Positions 19,268 through 28,223 of a stretch of DNA of 64,000 nt are shown piece by piece. The translations under genes and the position numbers were made by a program. Numbering within the stretch: position 1 is the stretch's first letter; every line of letters begins with the position of its first letter. The notes below the pieces were generated by a model, which made no database searches, had not been told where the DNA came from, and saw only the letters and a program-made list of their open reading frames with translations. Origin of the DNA: Candidatus Eiseniibacteriota bacterium (GTDB taxonomy: Bacteria > Eisenbacteria > RBG-16-71-46 > CAIMUX01); the NCBI GenBank assembly GCA_020633975.1, contig JACKCR010000002.1:558001-622000 (forward strand), written 5' to 3'.

Positions 19268-19296
19268 TTGACATCCCCCAGTTGGACAGCTATCTT
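19268..19296 (+). promoter_or_regulatory. Promoter for rpsU
   Basis: TTGACA (19268-19273), a 17-bp spacer and TATCTT (19291-19296). Perfect -35 and four of six at -10. It lies in the 308-bp divergent gap between icd and rpsU and predicts a leader of about 90 nt. No confident minus-strand promoter for icd was found in the rest of the gap. Confidence 0.65.
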
Positions 19297-19394
19297 GCCC
19301 GAACCGGTCGTTTTTGCACGACCACGGGAGCGCTCCATTTTCGAGCGGGTCGGTCTTCCGTTAGCGATATGCCAAGAGCAAGGGAGGGATACGT

Positions 19395-19598
19395 TTGCCC
19401 GGTGTGAAGGTCAAAGAGGGCGAGTCTTTCGAGAGCGCTCTCAAGCGCTTCAAGAAGAAGTGCGAAAAGGCGGGGATCCTCGCCGACGTGCGTAAGCACC
19501 AGTACTTCGAGAAGCCGAGCGAGCGCAAGAAGCGCAAGGCGAACGCCGCGCGACGGAAGATGCTCGCAGCACAGCGGAAGGCGGCCCGGCAGAACTAG
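19395..19598 (+). CDS. rpsU: 30S ribosomal protein S21
   Basis: A 67-residue basic protein of the small subunit, which helps base-pairing between mRNA and 16S rRNA at initiation. [20 protein letters not shown] and the tail of Arg/Lys-rich helix ([15 protein letters not shown]) match S21. The start codon is TTG at 19395 with AGGGAGGGA six bases upstream. An unusual start with a strong ribosome site may tune the level of this protein. It heads the rpsU-mutS2-dnaG-rpoD block, and a terminator follows it. Confidence 0.95.
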   Translation: MPGVKVKEGESFESALKRFKKKCEKAGILADVRKHQYFEKPSERKKRKANAARRKMLAAQRKAARQN

Positions 19599-19660
19599 CC
19601 GGACGTCGCCCGCGAACGAAGCCCCTCCGGCAGTCTGCCAGGGCGTCGACTCCCAGCTTC

Positions 19661-19685
19661 CGCGTGAGACATCACGCGTTTCTCT
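19661..19685 (+). terminator. Intrinsic terminator between rpsU and mutS2
   Basis: CGCGTGA-GACA-TCACGCG, a perfect seven-pair stem with a tetraloop, followed by TTTCTCT. It would let most transcripts end after rpsU, with read-through into mutS2-dnaG-rpoD, as for the terminator after rpsU in E. coli. Confidence 0.6.
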
Positions 19686-19707
19686 GCGGGAAGGAGTCCT
19701 CTCCAAG

Positions 19708-22104
19708 GTGAACGCCCATTCGCTCGCGGTACTCGAGTTCGAAAAGGTCCGTCGGATGTTGCTCCGATGGACCTTTTCCGCGCTCGGCACCGAGCGAGCG
19801 GAATCACTCCTCCCGGATCTCTCAGCCGAAGAGATCGAGGTGTCGCTCGCCCGCATCACCGAGTGGAAGTCACTCGAGATCGCGGGACGGGCTCCGTCCG
19901 CCCCGGAAGTTCCCGACCTCCGTCCGATGCTCGGCCGTCTTCGCAAGACCGGCGATGTCCTGTCCGGAGAAGAGCTGGCTGCGTTCGTTCCCCTGCTCCG
20001 CCAGATGCGGGAGCTGAGGGCCACCATCCGGCCGGACGAGGAGCGTCCCCTTCCCGAACTCCTCGCGCTCACCGCTCCCATACCCGACGTCCGTGACCTC
20101 GCTCTGCGGCTCGAGCGCTCCATCGCCCCGACGGGGGAGATCCGCCCCGAAGCGAGCCCACGCCTCGCTCGAGCTCGGGCCGAACTGGCGGACTCGCAGC
20201 GACATGCCTCGGAACACCTCCAGTCCCTTCTCGACCGGGTCGGAACGGACCGACGGGAAGACGCATTCGTCACGCTCCGCGACGATCGGTACGTCGTCTC
20301 GATCCGGAACCACGACCGGGAGCTCTTTCCCGGCTTCGTGCACGGGCGCTCGCACTCGGGCCAGTCGGTTCTGGTCGAGCCGGTCGAGGCGCTCGAGATC
20401 AACAACCGCCTGGCCGATCGCCGCGAGGACGTCCGCCAGGAGGAGCTGCGAGTCCTTCGTGAACTGACCGACGCGCTTCAGGAACACGCAGAGGGTCTGC
20501 GGGAAGCGCACGACATCGTCGGGACGTGCGACCTCATCCGGGCCCAGGCAAAGCTCGCGCTTCGGATCAAGGCCGGGGCCCCGGACCTGAACGAGTCTGG
20601 CGAGATCCGAATCGTCGCGGGTCGCCACCCGATCCTGGCCGATGCCCAGGCTGGCGGTGGCGCTCCGGTCGTGCCCCTCGACCTGGAACTCGGTGGCGAG
20701 CGTTCCGTGCTCCTCGTCTCGGGTCCCAACATGGGTGGAAAGACAGTCGCGCTCAAGACGGTCGGCCTCCTCACGCTGATGGCGCGCGCTGGGCTCCACG
20801 TCCCCGCCGAGCCGGGGACGGATCTTCCGCTCGTCGACGAGGTATTCGTCGACCTGGGGGACGAGCAGTCGATCGAAGCGGACCTCTCCACGTTCGCGGC
20901 GCATCTTCGGAACATCGGCCGTCTCTGGGACCGCGCCACGAGCCGCTCGCTCGTCCTCCTCGACGAGCTCGGTGGCGGTACGGACCCAGAGGAAGGCGCT
21001 GCGCTCGCGATGGCGCTTCTCACCGGGCTCGCCGAGCGCGGGACGCTCGCCGTGGCGACGACCCACCTCACGTCGCTCAAGCTCTACGCGCAGGAAGCCG
21101 CGGGGATGTGGAACGGTTCGATGGAGTTCGACGCTGTCTCGCTGGAGCCGCGATTCCGTCTCCAGATGGGGGAGGTCGGCCGGTCCCGCGCGTTCGAGAT
21201 CGCGCAGCGGATCCTTCCTGGTTCCACTCTGCTCGAGCGGGCGCAGGAGTACCGGTCCCCGCAGCTCGTCGAGTTCGACCGGATCTGGGCGCGCGTGGAC
21301 GAGGAACGTCGCGCGCTCGAGGCAGAGAGGAGCGGACTCGCCGCAGATCACCGCCGACTCGCGGATCTTGCGGAGAAACGCTCGCGGCAGGTGGAGCGTC
21401 TCAACGATCGGGTGAAGGCGGTTCGGGATGCGCGAGACCGACTCGTCGACGAGGCGTACCAGAAGGCTCTCGCCGAAGTGGCCGCCATCCGCAAGGAACT
21501 CGAGGATGAGCTGAAGAAGGGCCACCCCGAAGGCGGAGTGCAGGCGGCTCGCCGCGCGGAGCGGAAGATGCAGCGGGTACGGGCGGCGTCGCGAGACCGC
21601 GGTCCTCGGCGTCGGGAGCCGGGGCGTCGACTCGACCCGAGCGGAATCGTCGTAGGAGGTCAGGCATACATCCCCGATCTCCGTGCGCTCGTCCGCATCG
21701 AACGTGTGGACTCGGAGGCGGGAAAGGTCCGGGTCGACTGGCATGGACGCCATCTCGAGGTTCAGGTTTCGGCGCTGGAGGCGCCACCCGAGGGCAGTTC
21801 GAAGTCGACGCCCAAGGCTGCGGTCCGTTACGACATCGGTACGGACTCCGTCTCTAGGGAATTGGATCTGAGAGGCCAGCGGGCGGAAGATGCCCGCGAG
21901 AATTTGGATCGTTTCCTGGACCAAGCCGCATTGGCTGGTCTGGGGCAGATACGGATCGTTCACGGAAAGGGTACCGGCACCCTGAAGAGGGAGGTCGAGG
22001 GGGCGCTGGCCAAGCACCCGCTCGTGGAGACCTACCGGATCGGGGAACCGAGTGAAGGGGGCTGGGGCGTCACGATCGTCGCTCTGGCTCGTCCGCGTAC
22101 CTAG
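19708..22104 (+). CDS. mutS2: MutS2 family ATPase with Smr nuclease domain
   Basis: A 798-residue MutS homologue of the MutS2 branch, known to suppress recombination by acting on branched DNA and, in some bacteria, to rescue collided ribosomes. It lacks the MutS mismatch-recognition domain. Visible: clamp and lever helices, Walker A GPNMGGKTVALKT near residue 340, Walker B LVLLDELGGGTDPEEG, the ABC signature region STFAAHLRN, a long Arg/Glu coiled coil (about 520-620), a KOW-like strand region, and a C-terminal Smr domain with LDLRGQRAEDA and the HGKGTGTLKREV loop. The GTG at 19708 follows GGAAGGAG at a rather long distance. Its place between rpsU and dnaG is unusual compared with the E. coli operon. 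Confidence 0.95.
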   Translation: MNAHSLAVLEFEKVRRMLLRWTFSALGTERAESLLPDLSAEEIEVSLARITEWKSLEIAGRAPSAPEVPDLRPMLGRLRKTGDVLSGEELAAFVPLLRQMRELRATIRPDEERPLPELLALTAPIPDVRDLALRLERSIAPTGEIRPEASPRLARARAELADSQRHASEHLQSLLDRVGTDRREDAFVTLRDDRYVVSIRNHDRELFPGFVHGRSHSGQSVLVEPVEALEINNRLADRREDVRQEELRVLRELTDALQEHAEGLREAHDIVGTCDLIRAQAKLALRIKAGAPDLNESGEIRIVAGRHPILADAQAGGGAPVVPLDLELGGERSVLLVSGPNMGGKTVALKTVGLLTLMARAGLHVPAEPGTDLPLVDEVFVDLGDEQSIEADLSTFAAHLRNIGRLWDRATSRSLVLLDELGGGTDPEEGAALAMALLTGLAERGTLAVATTHLTSLKLYAQEAAGMWNGSMEFDAVSLEPRFRLQMGEVGRSRAFEIAQRILPGSTLLERAQEYRSPQLVEFDRIWARVDEERRALEAERSGLAADHRRLADLAEKRSRQVERLNDRVKAVRDARDRLVDEAYQKALAEVAAIRKELEDELKKGHPEGGVQAARRAERKMQRVRAASRDRGPRRREPGRRLDPSGIVVGGQAYIPDLRALVRIERVDSEAGKVRVDWHGRHLEVQVSALEAPPEGSSKSTPKAAVRYDIGTDSVSRELDLRGQRAEDARENLDRFLDQAALAGLGQIRIVHGKGTGTLKREVEGALAKHPLVETYRIGEPSEGGWGVTIVALARPRT

Positions 22105-22258
22105 CTAGCGGGGACGGCGGAAGCGGGCTCTGCAGTGGTGTCGTCGTCGGGGAGTGTCTCCCAGGGCGACGGCTCTCTGACGAGCGCGCCTCGGCGTGTT
22201 CCTGGACGTTTCTTCTGCGCGGGCCAGGTGCCCACGTGGAGGAGGAGGCTGCGGAGCT

Positions 22259-24091
22259 TTGGCCAGGACTGGGTCAGATCCGTTCGTGGAGCAAGTGCGC
22301 TCGGCGAACGACATCGTCGACATCGTCGGCGCCCAGGTGGCACTCACGCGTGCCGGAATCCGGCTCAAGGGGCTCTGTCCGTTCCATCAGGAGAAGACCC
22401 CCTCGTTCCACGTCAGCCCTGACCACCAGACCTACCATTGCTTCGGCTGTGGAGCCGGCGGCGACGTCTTCTCCTTCGTGATGGAACTCGAGAACATGAC
22501 CTTCCCCGAGGCGCTTCGCCACCTCGCGGAGAGGGCCGGGATTCCGGTGCCGGACCGACAAGGGCCGAGCAGCTCCAACCTCGAGCGGATCCGGCAGGCG
22601 CTCCAGATCGCGCGTGGCTTCTTCGTCGAGCGGCTCCGTGCGTCCGAAGGGACGCGGGCCCGGGAGTATCTGGCCGGACGCGGCATCGGACAGGAGCTGA
22701 TCGAGAGCTATGGGCTGGGGTTTGCGCCCGATTCGTGGGACGGGCTCCTCCGGCACGCGAAGCAGTGGATCACGGAGCGGAGCCTGATCGAGGCCGGTCT
22801 CGCGATCGAGGGACAGGGAGGGCGCGCCTACGACCGGTTTCGGAACCGGGTCATCGTCCCGATCGAGAGCTCGGGTGGTGCGCCGGTCGGCTTCGGCGGC
22901 CGGATCCTGGCCGACGAGGAGCCCAAGTACCTGAACTCGCCGGAGACCCCGGTGTACCGAAAGGGTTCGGTCCTCTTCGGGGCGGCCCAGGCTCGCACTG
23001 CCATCCGGGAAGAGAACCGAGTGCTCGTGGTGGAGGGGTACTTCGACGTCCTCGCGCTGGCGCAGTCCGGAATCGGATCGGCGGTGGGGACGTGCGGTAC
23101 GGCGCTGACACCTGAGCAGGCGCGTCACCTGGCGAGGTATGGGGGGCGGATCGTGCTCCTCTTCGACGGAGACAAGGCGGGGATCCGAGCTGCACTCCGC
23201 GCGCTGCCGATCGTGGTGGCGGAGCACGCCGACGTTCGCGTGCTCTTCCCGCCGTCCGGACAGGACCCGGACGACTGGGTCCGGTCCGCAGGAGAAGACG
23301 CCGTCCGCCACGCCTTGGATCACGCGTGGACCCCGGTCGGATTCCTCGAAGAGCGGGTGCTCGCAGGGGCCCTGACCCGGGACGACGCCGCCCGGCAGGC
23401 GGTGACGCTCGTGGGCCGTATCACGGACCCACTGGTCCGCGATCTATGGGTGCAGGAGATCTCCGGGCGGTTCGGAGTAAGAGAAGACACGGTCTGGACC
23501 GGAGTGAAAGCCGAGATGGAAGGCGGCGGGAAGCCCGAGCGAGCCCCCGCTCCGCGTCCGAGCGCGTCCGCCGGCAAGGGTTGGAAGAGCCTCGAACGGG
23601 TCTGTCTCCAGGTGGCTCTGGAGCATCCGGATCGGGCCACCGAGATCGCCGAGGCGGTCGCGTTGGGGAACCCTCGGGCCGAGTTCGCCCAGGTTCTGTC
23701 GTGGCTGTCGGATCAAGCGCCGGCGGAAGGGGAGTTGTCCCCGACCCCGGCCGAGCTGGTTTCCCGTGCCCAGAGTGAGCTCGAGGGGGTACCGAGCCTG
23801 GCCTCGGCCCTGGTGCACGAGGACAACGCGCCGAAACCCGAGGTCGGTCCGCTCATCGATGCGCTCCGTACTCGGGCGCTACGGCACAAGATGGCTCAGG
23901 TGACACGTGACATCCGCCGTGCGGAGTCGGTCGGAGATCAGGAGGCGCTGAGCCGGCTCCTGATGGAGAAGCAGCGTCTGGCCCGGGGGGAGGACGGGGC
24001 GACGCTGGCTGGATCTGCAGCGACTACGGGACCCCAGGAGCACAGAATCCCGTCTACTGGTCTTGAGGCCGAGGCGGAAGGGTCCATATAA
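22259..24091 (+). CDS. dnaG: DNA primase DnaG
   Basis: Makes RNA primers at the replication fork. The N-terminal CHC2 zinc finger is seen as CPFH then CFGC ([33 protein letters not shown]). The core has ERAGIPVP, the fold around [14 protein letters not shown], the RNAP-basic motif FRNRVIVPI, and the TOPRIM motif [15 protein letters not shown] with LLFDGDKAG. The C-terminal helicase-binding domain is present but divergent. About 610 aa. The start is uncertain: TTG at 22259 has GGAGGAGGAGG ten bases upstream, and GTG at 22286 ([15 protein letters not shown]) is the minimal family start. A promoter for rpoD lies inside the last 30 bases. Stop TAA, one of only two in the window. Confidence 0.95.
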   Translation: MARTGSDPFVEQVRSANDIVDIVGAQVALTRAGIRLKGLCPFHQEKTPSFHVSPDHQTYHCFGCGAGGDVFSFVMELENMTFPEALRHLAERAGIPVPDRQGPSSSNLERIRQALQIARGFFVERLRASEGTRAREYLAGRGIGQELIESYGLGFAPDSWDGLLRHAKQWITERSLIEAGLAIEGQGGRAYDRFRNRVIVPIESSGGAPVGFGGRILADEEPKYLNSPETPVYRKGSVLFGAAQARTAIREENRVLVVEGYFDVLALAQSGIGSAVGTCGTALTPEQARHLARYGGRIVLLFDGDKAGIRAALRALPIVVAEHADVRVLFPPSGQDPDDWVRSAGEDAVRHALDHAWTPVGFLEERVLAGALTRDDAARQAVTLVGRITDPLVRDLWVQEISGRFGVREDTVWTGVKAEMEGGGKPERAPAPRPSASAGKGWKSLERVCLQVALEHPDRATEIAEAVALGNPRAEFAQVLSWLSDQAPAEGELSPTPAELVSRAQSELEGVPSLASALVHEDNAPKPEVGPLIDALRTRALRHKMAQVTRDIRRAESVGDQEALSRLLMEKQRLARGEDGATLAGSAATTGPQEHRIPSTGLEAEAEGSI

Positions 24092-24092
24092 T
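24063..24092 (+). promoter_or_regulatory. Promoter inside the end of dnaG, driving rpoD
   Basis: TTGAGG (24063-24068), an 18-bp spacer and a perfect TATAAT (24087-24092) that spans the dnaG stop codon. Transcription would start near 24099, giving a leader of about 27 nt to the ATG at 24126. Confidence 0.6.
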
Positions 24093-24125
24093 GCCGAGAT
24101 GCCCAAAAAAGGAGAGAAAGCCCGC

Positions 24126-25919
24126 ATGAAGGTGAAGACCCGGAGCAATTCCCTTCAGGAGCTCAAGGACCTGGCAGTTCGTCAGGGGTACGTCACCTAC
24201 GACCAGATCGATGCTCGCGTCGACAAGTCGGGGGACTCGAGCTTCATGGTGGACCAGATGGACGAAGCGTTCACCATGCTGCAAGAGCTCAACGTGCCCT
24301 GGTACGACAGCGAGGAAGAAGCCTACAAGTTCCAGAAGCAAGCCCGGGCTCTCGAGAAGAAAGAGGAAGAGGAAAAGCCTGCTGCGCAACCTGTCGTCCG
24401 CTATGACGACCCAGTACGAATGTACCTGCGCGAGATGGGCCGCGTTCCTCTCCTCAATCGTGAGGGCGAGGTCGAGATCGCAAAGCGGATCGAGTCGGCG
24501 GAGCACGCGATCATCCACGCGATGTTCCGGACTCCGATCGCGATCCGCGAGATGCAGCACATCACCGAGAAGATCAAAGAGAACAAAGCCAAGCTGGAAG
24601 ACCTGATCGCGATCGATCTGGCCAACTGGAACGGCGAGTACTCTGCGATGCAGGAGCGGAAGCGGATCTCCCAGACGATGGGACGGATCAACCGCTACTG
24701 GAAGGATGTCGATACCCTCCGCGCCGACATGGGAAAGAAGATGTCCCAGAAGAAGCGGACGGAGTTCGACGCCTCTCTCGAGGAAGCGGAGCAGAAGGTC
24801 ATCAAGGAAGTCCTCCGGCTCGGGGTGAACCCGAAGTTGGTGGATCGCCTGAGCGCGAAGCTCAAGCGTGAGCGCTACCGTCTGGAAGACGCCTACGAGC
24901 TGATCGACAGTCTCGAAGAGGACATGAACACCCGGAACCGGAAGCTGTCCACGCTCTCGGCCGGGAAGAAGAAGTCCACGAAGAAGACGACGAAGAAGGC
25001 GGCCACTACGGCGCGTCTGAGCGCGAAGCAGCTCGAGGTCCAGGCGCTCGAAGACGAGTTGGCCGAGCTCGATCGCACGGTGAAGGGGGAGAAGCGGAAG
25101 ATCCGTCGTCACGAGAAAGACGTGAAGATGGATCTGGCGGAACTCCGGATCGTGACGAACTCGGTGGCCAAGGGCGAGTCGGATCGTGACCAGGCGAAGA
25201 AGGAGATGATCGAGGCGAACGTGCGTCTCGTCATCTCGATCGCGAAGCGCTACACGAACCGCGGTCTCGAATTCCTGGATCTCATCCAGGAAGGGAACTC
25301 GGGCCTCATGCGTGCGGTCGACAAGTTCGACTACCGGAAGGGCTACAAGTTCTCGACCTACGCGACGTGGTGGATCCGTCAGGCCATCACCCGCGCGATC
25401 GCGGATCAGGCGCGTACGATCCGTGTGCCGGTGCACATGATCGAGGCGATCAACAAGGTCGTCCGGACCTCGCGTCGTCTGCTGCAGGATCTGGGGCGGG
25501 AACCCACCCCGGAAGAGATCGCCGAGCGGCTCAAGATGCCTCCCGAGAAGATCAAGATGGTCCTCAAGGCGGCGCAAGAGCCCGTTTCGCTAGATCGGCC
25601 GATCGGAGAGGACGACGACTCGAACCTCGGAGACTTCATCGAGGACACGAGCGTCATCTCGCCGGCGCACTCGGCCGCCTTCGCGATGCTTCGGGACGAG
25701 GTGAACGAGGTGCTGGAAACGCTGACGAAGAGGGAAGCGCGGGTGATCCGGCTCCGCTTCGGGCTCACCGAGGACGGCTGTCCTCGGACGCTCGAGGAAG
25801 TCGGCGCGCTCTTCAACGTGACGCGCGAGCGGATCCGGCAGATCGAGGCGAAGGCGCTGCGCAAGCTACGCCATCCGACCCGGAAGCGTCGTCTGCGCGC
25901 GTTCGTGGAGATGACCTGA
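24126..25919 (+). CDS. rpoD: Primary sigma factor RpoD (sigma-70)
   Basis: Housekeeping sigma factor. Region 1.1 is present ([19 protein letters not shown]), then region 1.2 ([11 protein letters not shown]), a non-conserved insert of about 200 residues, region 2 ([36 protein letters not shown]), region 3 ([16 protein letters not shown]) and region 4 ([20 protein letters not shown] with the -35-reading helix). The insert holds a Lys/Thr-rich stretch ([19 protein letters not shown]) in a coiled coil. About 597 aa. I chose the ATG at 24126, after AAAAAAGGAGA, because the promoter at 24063-24092 would start transcription at about 24099, on top of the other candidate ATG. Regions 2 and 4 are canonical, which supports reading TTGACA/TATAAT-type promoters here. 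Confidence 0.97.
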   Translation: MKVKTRSNSLQELKDLAVRQGYVTYDQIDARVDKSGDSSFMVDQMDEAFTMLQELNVPWYDSEEEAYKFQKQARALEKKEEEEKPAAQPVVRYDDPVRMYLREMGRVPLLNREGEVEIAKRIESAEHAIIHAMFRTPIAIREMQHITEKIKENKAKLEDLIAIDLANWNGEYSAMQERKRISQTMGRINRYWKDVDTLRADMGKKMSQKKRTEFDASLEEAEQKVIKEVLRLGVNPKLVDRLSAKLKRERYRLEDAYELIDSLEEDMNTRNRKLSTLSAGKKKSTKKTTKKAATTARLSAKQLEVQALEDELAELDRTVKGEKRKIRRHEKDVKMDLAELRIVTNSVAKGESDRDQAKKEMIEANVRLVISIAKRYTNRGLEFLDLIQEGNSGLMRAVDKFDYRKGYKFSTYATWWIRQAITRAIADQARTIRVPVHMIEAINKVVRTSRRLLQDLGREPTPEEIAERLKMPPEKIKMVLKAAQEPVSLDRPIGEDDDSNLGDFIEDTSVISPAHSAAFAMLRDEVNEVLETLTKREARVIRLRFGLTEDGCPRTLEEVGALFNVTRERIRQIEAKALRKLRHPTRKRRLRAFVEMT

Positions 25920-25939
25920 TCTCGCCCCGCGGCGAGACG

Positions 25940-27046
25940 GTGCAGTTCGAGAAGAGGGGAGGGAACGGGCGACCGTTCTCTCCCGTCTCGTTTCCGTCCG
26001 TGGTCTTCTTGTCGGTTCTCCTTCTCGCGGTGTTCGCGGCGGAGGGAGAGGCCGAGGGACTTCGAGGGTTGTACTACGGAGAGCGGGTGGGCCTTCGTGC
26101 ATCTTCGGTGATCGGGCCTCCGGCCCCGACGTCGATCCGAACCGGACACTTCCGGTCCAATCAGCCGCCTCCGCTCCGATCTACGTGGCCGACCTCGTAC
26201 GCCACTTCGTACGCAACCTCCTACGCCAATTCCTACATCACTTCGTACGCCTCCTCGGTCGACGAACGAAGAGAGCGGCCGCGCTCGGGTCGTCCCACCT
26301 CGTTCGGCGATGTCTGGCACGACGTCTCGACCGGAGTGGGAGACACGTTCGGTGACATGGTCTCCCTCTACACCGCACCGGCCAGGATCGACAAGCGAAG
26401 CGCCCTGTGGCTCGGGGGATTCGTTGCCGTAGGCGGACTGCTCTACGCGTATGACGGAGACCTTCACGACGCCCTCAAGCGGAACGAGTTCGTCGAGCCG
26501 TACAAGTGGGTGCGGGACACGGGCGAGTTCTTCGAGCCCGTGGCCCTCCAGGGGAACATCAACAAGTACCTGATCGGCGGGATGGTCGTGGGCTATGCCA
26601 CCGGCCTCGAGCCGGTCACCTTGATCACGAGCGACATCCTTCGCTCCTTCCTCCTCACCGCGATTCCCAAGGAGACTGCGAACGAGTTGGTCGGCCGGCG
26701 TGGCCCTCTTCGCAACGAAGGGCCGCGCAGCTTCGAGAGGGGAGACGGACGATCCTTCCCCTCGGGGCACTCGCTCGCCGTGTCGACGCTCGCGCGGGTC
26801 ATCACCTACCGGATCCCGTACTGGCCCGTCCAGGCGGTGGCGTACACGATGATGGGGACGGTGCTTCTCCAGAGGGTGACGTCGGATCATCATTGGCCCT
26901 CGGATGCCTACACGGGCGGACTCTACGGTTGGTTCGCCACGGACCACCTCCTCCGTCGTCGCGACGCGAGACGGCTCGAGATCGTTCCAACCTATCCGAG
27001 TTCGGACGTCGGCCCGGGTGTGGGGATGAGGCTCACCTGGCACTGA
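25940..27046 (+). CDS. PAP2-family phosphatase with TSYA repeats
   Basis: A 368-residue envelope protein of the type-2 phosphatidic acid phosphatase family, which acts on lipid phosphates such as undecaprenyl pyrophosphate. The catalytic motifs are visible: motif 1 in the KETANELVGRRGP region, motif 2 FPSGHSLAVS and motif 3 RVTSDHHWPSDAYTG with R-X5-H-X3-D. An N-terminal hydrophobic stretch (VVFLSVLLLAVFAAEG) is a probable signal peptide. After it comes a Thr-Ser-Tyr-Ala repeat (about residues 85-104) not normal for the family. One or two membrane helices follow (WLGGFVAVGGLLYAY). The GTG at 25940 is a weak start; the N-terminus is uncertain. It follows rpoD by 20 bp. Confidence 0.82.
   Translation: MQFEKRGGNGRPFSPVSFPSVVFLSVLLLAVFAAEGEAEGLRGLYYGERVGLRASSVIGPPAPTSIRTGHFRSNQPPPLRSTWPTSYATSYATSYANSYITSYASSVDERRERPRSGRPTSFGDVWHDVSTGVGDTFGDMVSLYTAPARIDKRSALWLGGFVAVGGLLYAYDGDLHDALKRNEFVEPYKWVRDTGEFFEPVALQGNINKYLIGGMVVGYATGLEPVTLITSDILRSFLLTAIPKETANELVGRRGPLRNEGPRSFERGDGRSFPSGHSLAVSTLARVITYRIPYWPVQAVAYTMMGTVLLQRVTSDHHWPSDAYTGGLYGWFATDHLLRRRDARRLEIVPTYPSSDVGPGVGMRLTWH
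26192..26251 (+). repeat. 12-bp in-frame repeat (Thr-Ser-Tyr-Ala)
   Basis: Five tandem 12-bp units of the form acctcgtacgcc, encoding TSYA, TSYA, TSYA, NSYI, TSYA inside the PAP2-family gene. Third-base and unit-level changes show the copies have diverged. Confidence 0.85.
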
Positions 27047-27058
27047 GGTTTGGCCCTG

Positions 27059-27086
27059 AGGCCCGGCCCTGAGGCGGGCGCTTTTT
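27059..27086 (+). terminator. Intrinsic terminator after the PAP2 gene
   Basis: GCCCG (27061-27065) pairs with CGGGC (27075-27079); inner CC/GG pairs can extend it. It is followed by GCTTTTT. It separates rpoD/PAP2 from the tRNA genes. Confidence 0.6.
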
Positions 27087-27111
27087 CGCCTCGACTCCCG
27101 TTTCCACAACC

Positions 27112-27141
27112 TTGACCCGTCTGAACCTCGGTGCTACGGTT
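27112..27141 (+). promoter_or_regulatory. Putative promoter for the tRNA genes
   Basis: TTGACC (27112-27117), an 18-bp spacer and TACGGT (27136-27141), 25 bp before the first tRNA. The -35 is five of six; the -10 is weak. Confidence 0.45.
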
Positions 27142-27166
27142 CCCGCTCGGGTTTGCTAGGAACCTG

Positions 27167-27239
27167 GGCCCATAGCTCAGGGGTTAGAGCTGCCGGCTCA
27201 TAACCGGCTGGTCCTTGGTTCGAATCCAAGTGGGCCCAA
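27167..27239 (+). tRNA. tRNA with anticodon CAU (Met or Ile2)
   Basis: A 73-nt cloverleaf: acceptor GGGCCCA/TGGGCCC, D arm with AGCTCAGGGGTTAGAGC, anticodon stem GCCGG/CCGGC with loop CTCATAA (CAT at 27200-27202), T arm CTTGG-TTCGAAT-CCAAG, discriminator A. CCA is not encoded. It could be elongator tRNA-Met or the lysidine-modified tRNA-Ile2 that reads AUA; the sequence alone does not settle this. Confidence 0.93.
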
Positions 27240-27250
27240 ATGGTCAGGGT

Positions 27251-27326
27251 GGGCGGATAGCTCAGTTGGTAGAGCATCGGCATCACAAGCCGGTGGTCGG
27301 AGGTTCGAGTCCTCTTCCGCCCACCA
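27251..27326 (+). tRNA. tRNA-Val (CAC)
   Basis: A 76-nt cloverleaf starting GGGCGGA, paired with TCCGCCC (27316-27322). The anticodon loop ATCACAA has CAC at 27284-27286, reading GUG. The T arm is GGAGG-TTCGAGT-CCTCT, with one imperfect pair. Discriminator A and an encoded CCA (27324-27326), unlike the tRNA 11 bp upstream. Confidence 0.93.
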
Positions 27327-27388
27327 ACTTCTTCTCCTCGGGAGTGGCGTCTTAGTCACGGCGGGGGAGCGAGGTTCGTTCGAAAGGC

Positions 27389-28099
27389 ATGATGAAGGAT
27401 CAGATTCCGATTCTCGCAGAACTGAGCCGAGCCGACCAAGAGAGCGCCCAAGTCCGCGAACGGGCAGCTTCCATTCCAAAAGAGATCGCACGACACGAGA
27501 GCGAGCTGAGCACGCATCGTCGCGCCTCCGAGGATTACGAGGCGAAGCTCGAAGAGTCGATGCGGGAGCGCCGCGCGCTCGAGCGGGACGCCGATCAGGC
27601 GCGGGCTCGTCGTCGCGAGGTCGAAGTTCAGCAGTTCCGCGTCAAGAACCAGGTCGAGTATCAGGCGCTCACGAAGGAGATCGAGGAGATGCGGCGTCGC
27701 ACCTCGACCTTCGAAGAGCGGGCGATCGAGATCCTGACTGAGGAAGAAGCGGTCCAGAAGGAGTTCGACAAGCTCCAGGATCTCCTTCAGCAGGAAGAGG
27801 CGCGCTTCGGTGAGATCAAGAGCCGGCTCGAGAACGAGCTGGCCAGTCTCGAGGCCGAGGTCCGTCAGGCCGAAGCGAAGCGGATGGAGTTGGTCAATCG
27901 ACTCGATCCGAAGATCCGCACTCGGTACGAACGGATCCTCCGTAGCAAGGGCGACATGGCTGTCGTTCCTGCCGTGGACGGAGCGTGTGGCGGCTGCTTC
28001 TACCAGCTTCCTCCCCAGAAGATCGGCGAGGTCAAGAAGGGGGAGAGCCTAGTCGTCTGCGAAGGCTGCGGGCGGATGATCGTCTCCCAGCCCGACTGA
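27389..28099 (+). CDS. Coiled-coil protein with C4-type zinc ribbon
   Basis: A 236-residue protein with a long N-terminal coiled coil (about residues 10-180, Glu/Arg-rich heptads) and a C-terminal zinc ribbon with CGGC and CEGC, as in the zf-RING_7/DUF164 family. The middle carries the conserved KNQVEYQALTKEIE and LDPKIRTRYERIL segments. The role is not established; relatives are thought to bind nucleic acid or to assemble on envelope structures. It is encoded directly upstream of rnpB, an arrangement I recall from other bacteria. The start is ATG 27389 or the ATG right after it. Confidence 0.85.
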   Translation: MMKDQIPILAELSRADQESAQVRERAASIPKEIARHESELSTHRRASEDYEAKLEESMRERRALERDADQARARRREVEVQQFRVKNQVEYQALTKEIEEMRRRTSTFEERAIEILTEEEAVQKEFDKLQDLLQQEEARFGEIKSRLENELASLEAEVRQAEAKRMELVNRLDPKIRTRYERILRSKGDMAVVPAVDGACGGCFYQLPPQKIGEVKKGESLVVCEGCGRMIVSQPD

Positions 28100-28138
28100 T
28101 CTTCTCGGCTTTCGATCTGGCGAGTCGCGCGCGACCAT

Positions 28139-28215
28139 GCCGCGCGGCGAACCCGCCCGCGCGCGGCACGCGATCACGCCGCGCGGCGAACCCGCCCGCG
28201 TGCGGCACGCGATAC
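28139..28215 (+). repeat. 39-bp direct repeat upstream of rnpB
   Basis: Two tandem copies, 28139-28177 and 28178-28215, differing at two or three positions. Each begins with the palindrome GCCGCGCGGC and carries a second dyad. The second copy ends at the presumed -10 box (TACAGT, 28213-28218) of rnpB. Confidence 0.8.
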
Positions 28216-28223
28216 AGTTTCAT

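Noticed and set aside
19870-22017. Minus-strand open frame of 715 codons opposite mutS2
   Set aside because: Shadow of a clear MutS2. No start context or motif supports it.
27198-27491. Minus-strand frame of 97 codons containing a 'GFEPRTSRL' ending
   Set aside because: This is the well-known false protein produced by translating tRNA genes in antisense. The two tRNAs explain it.
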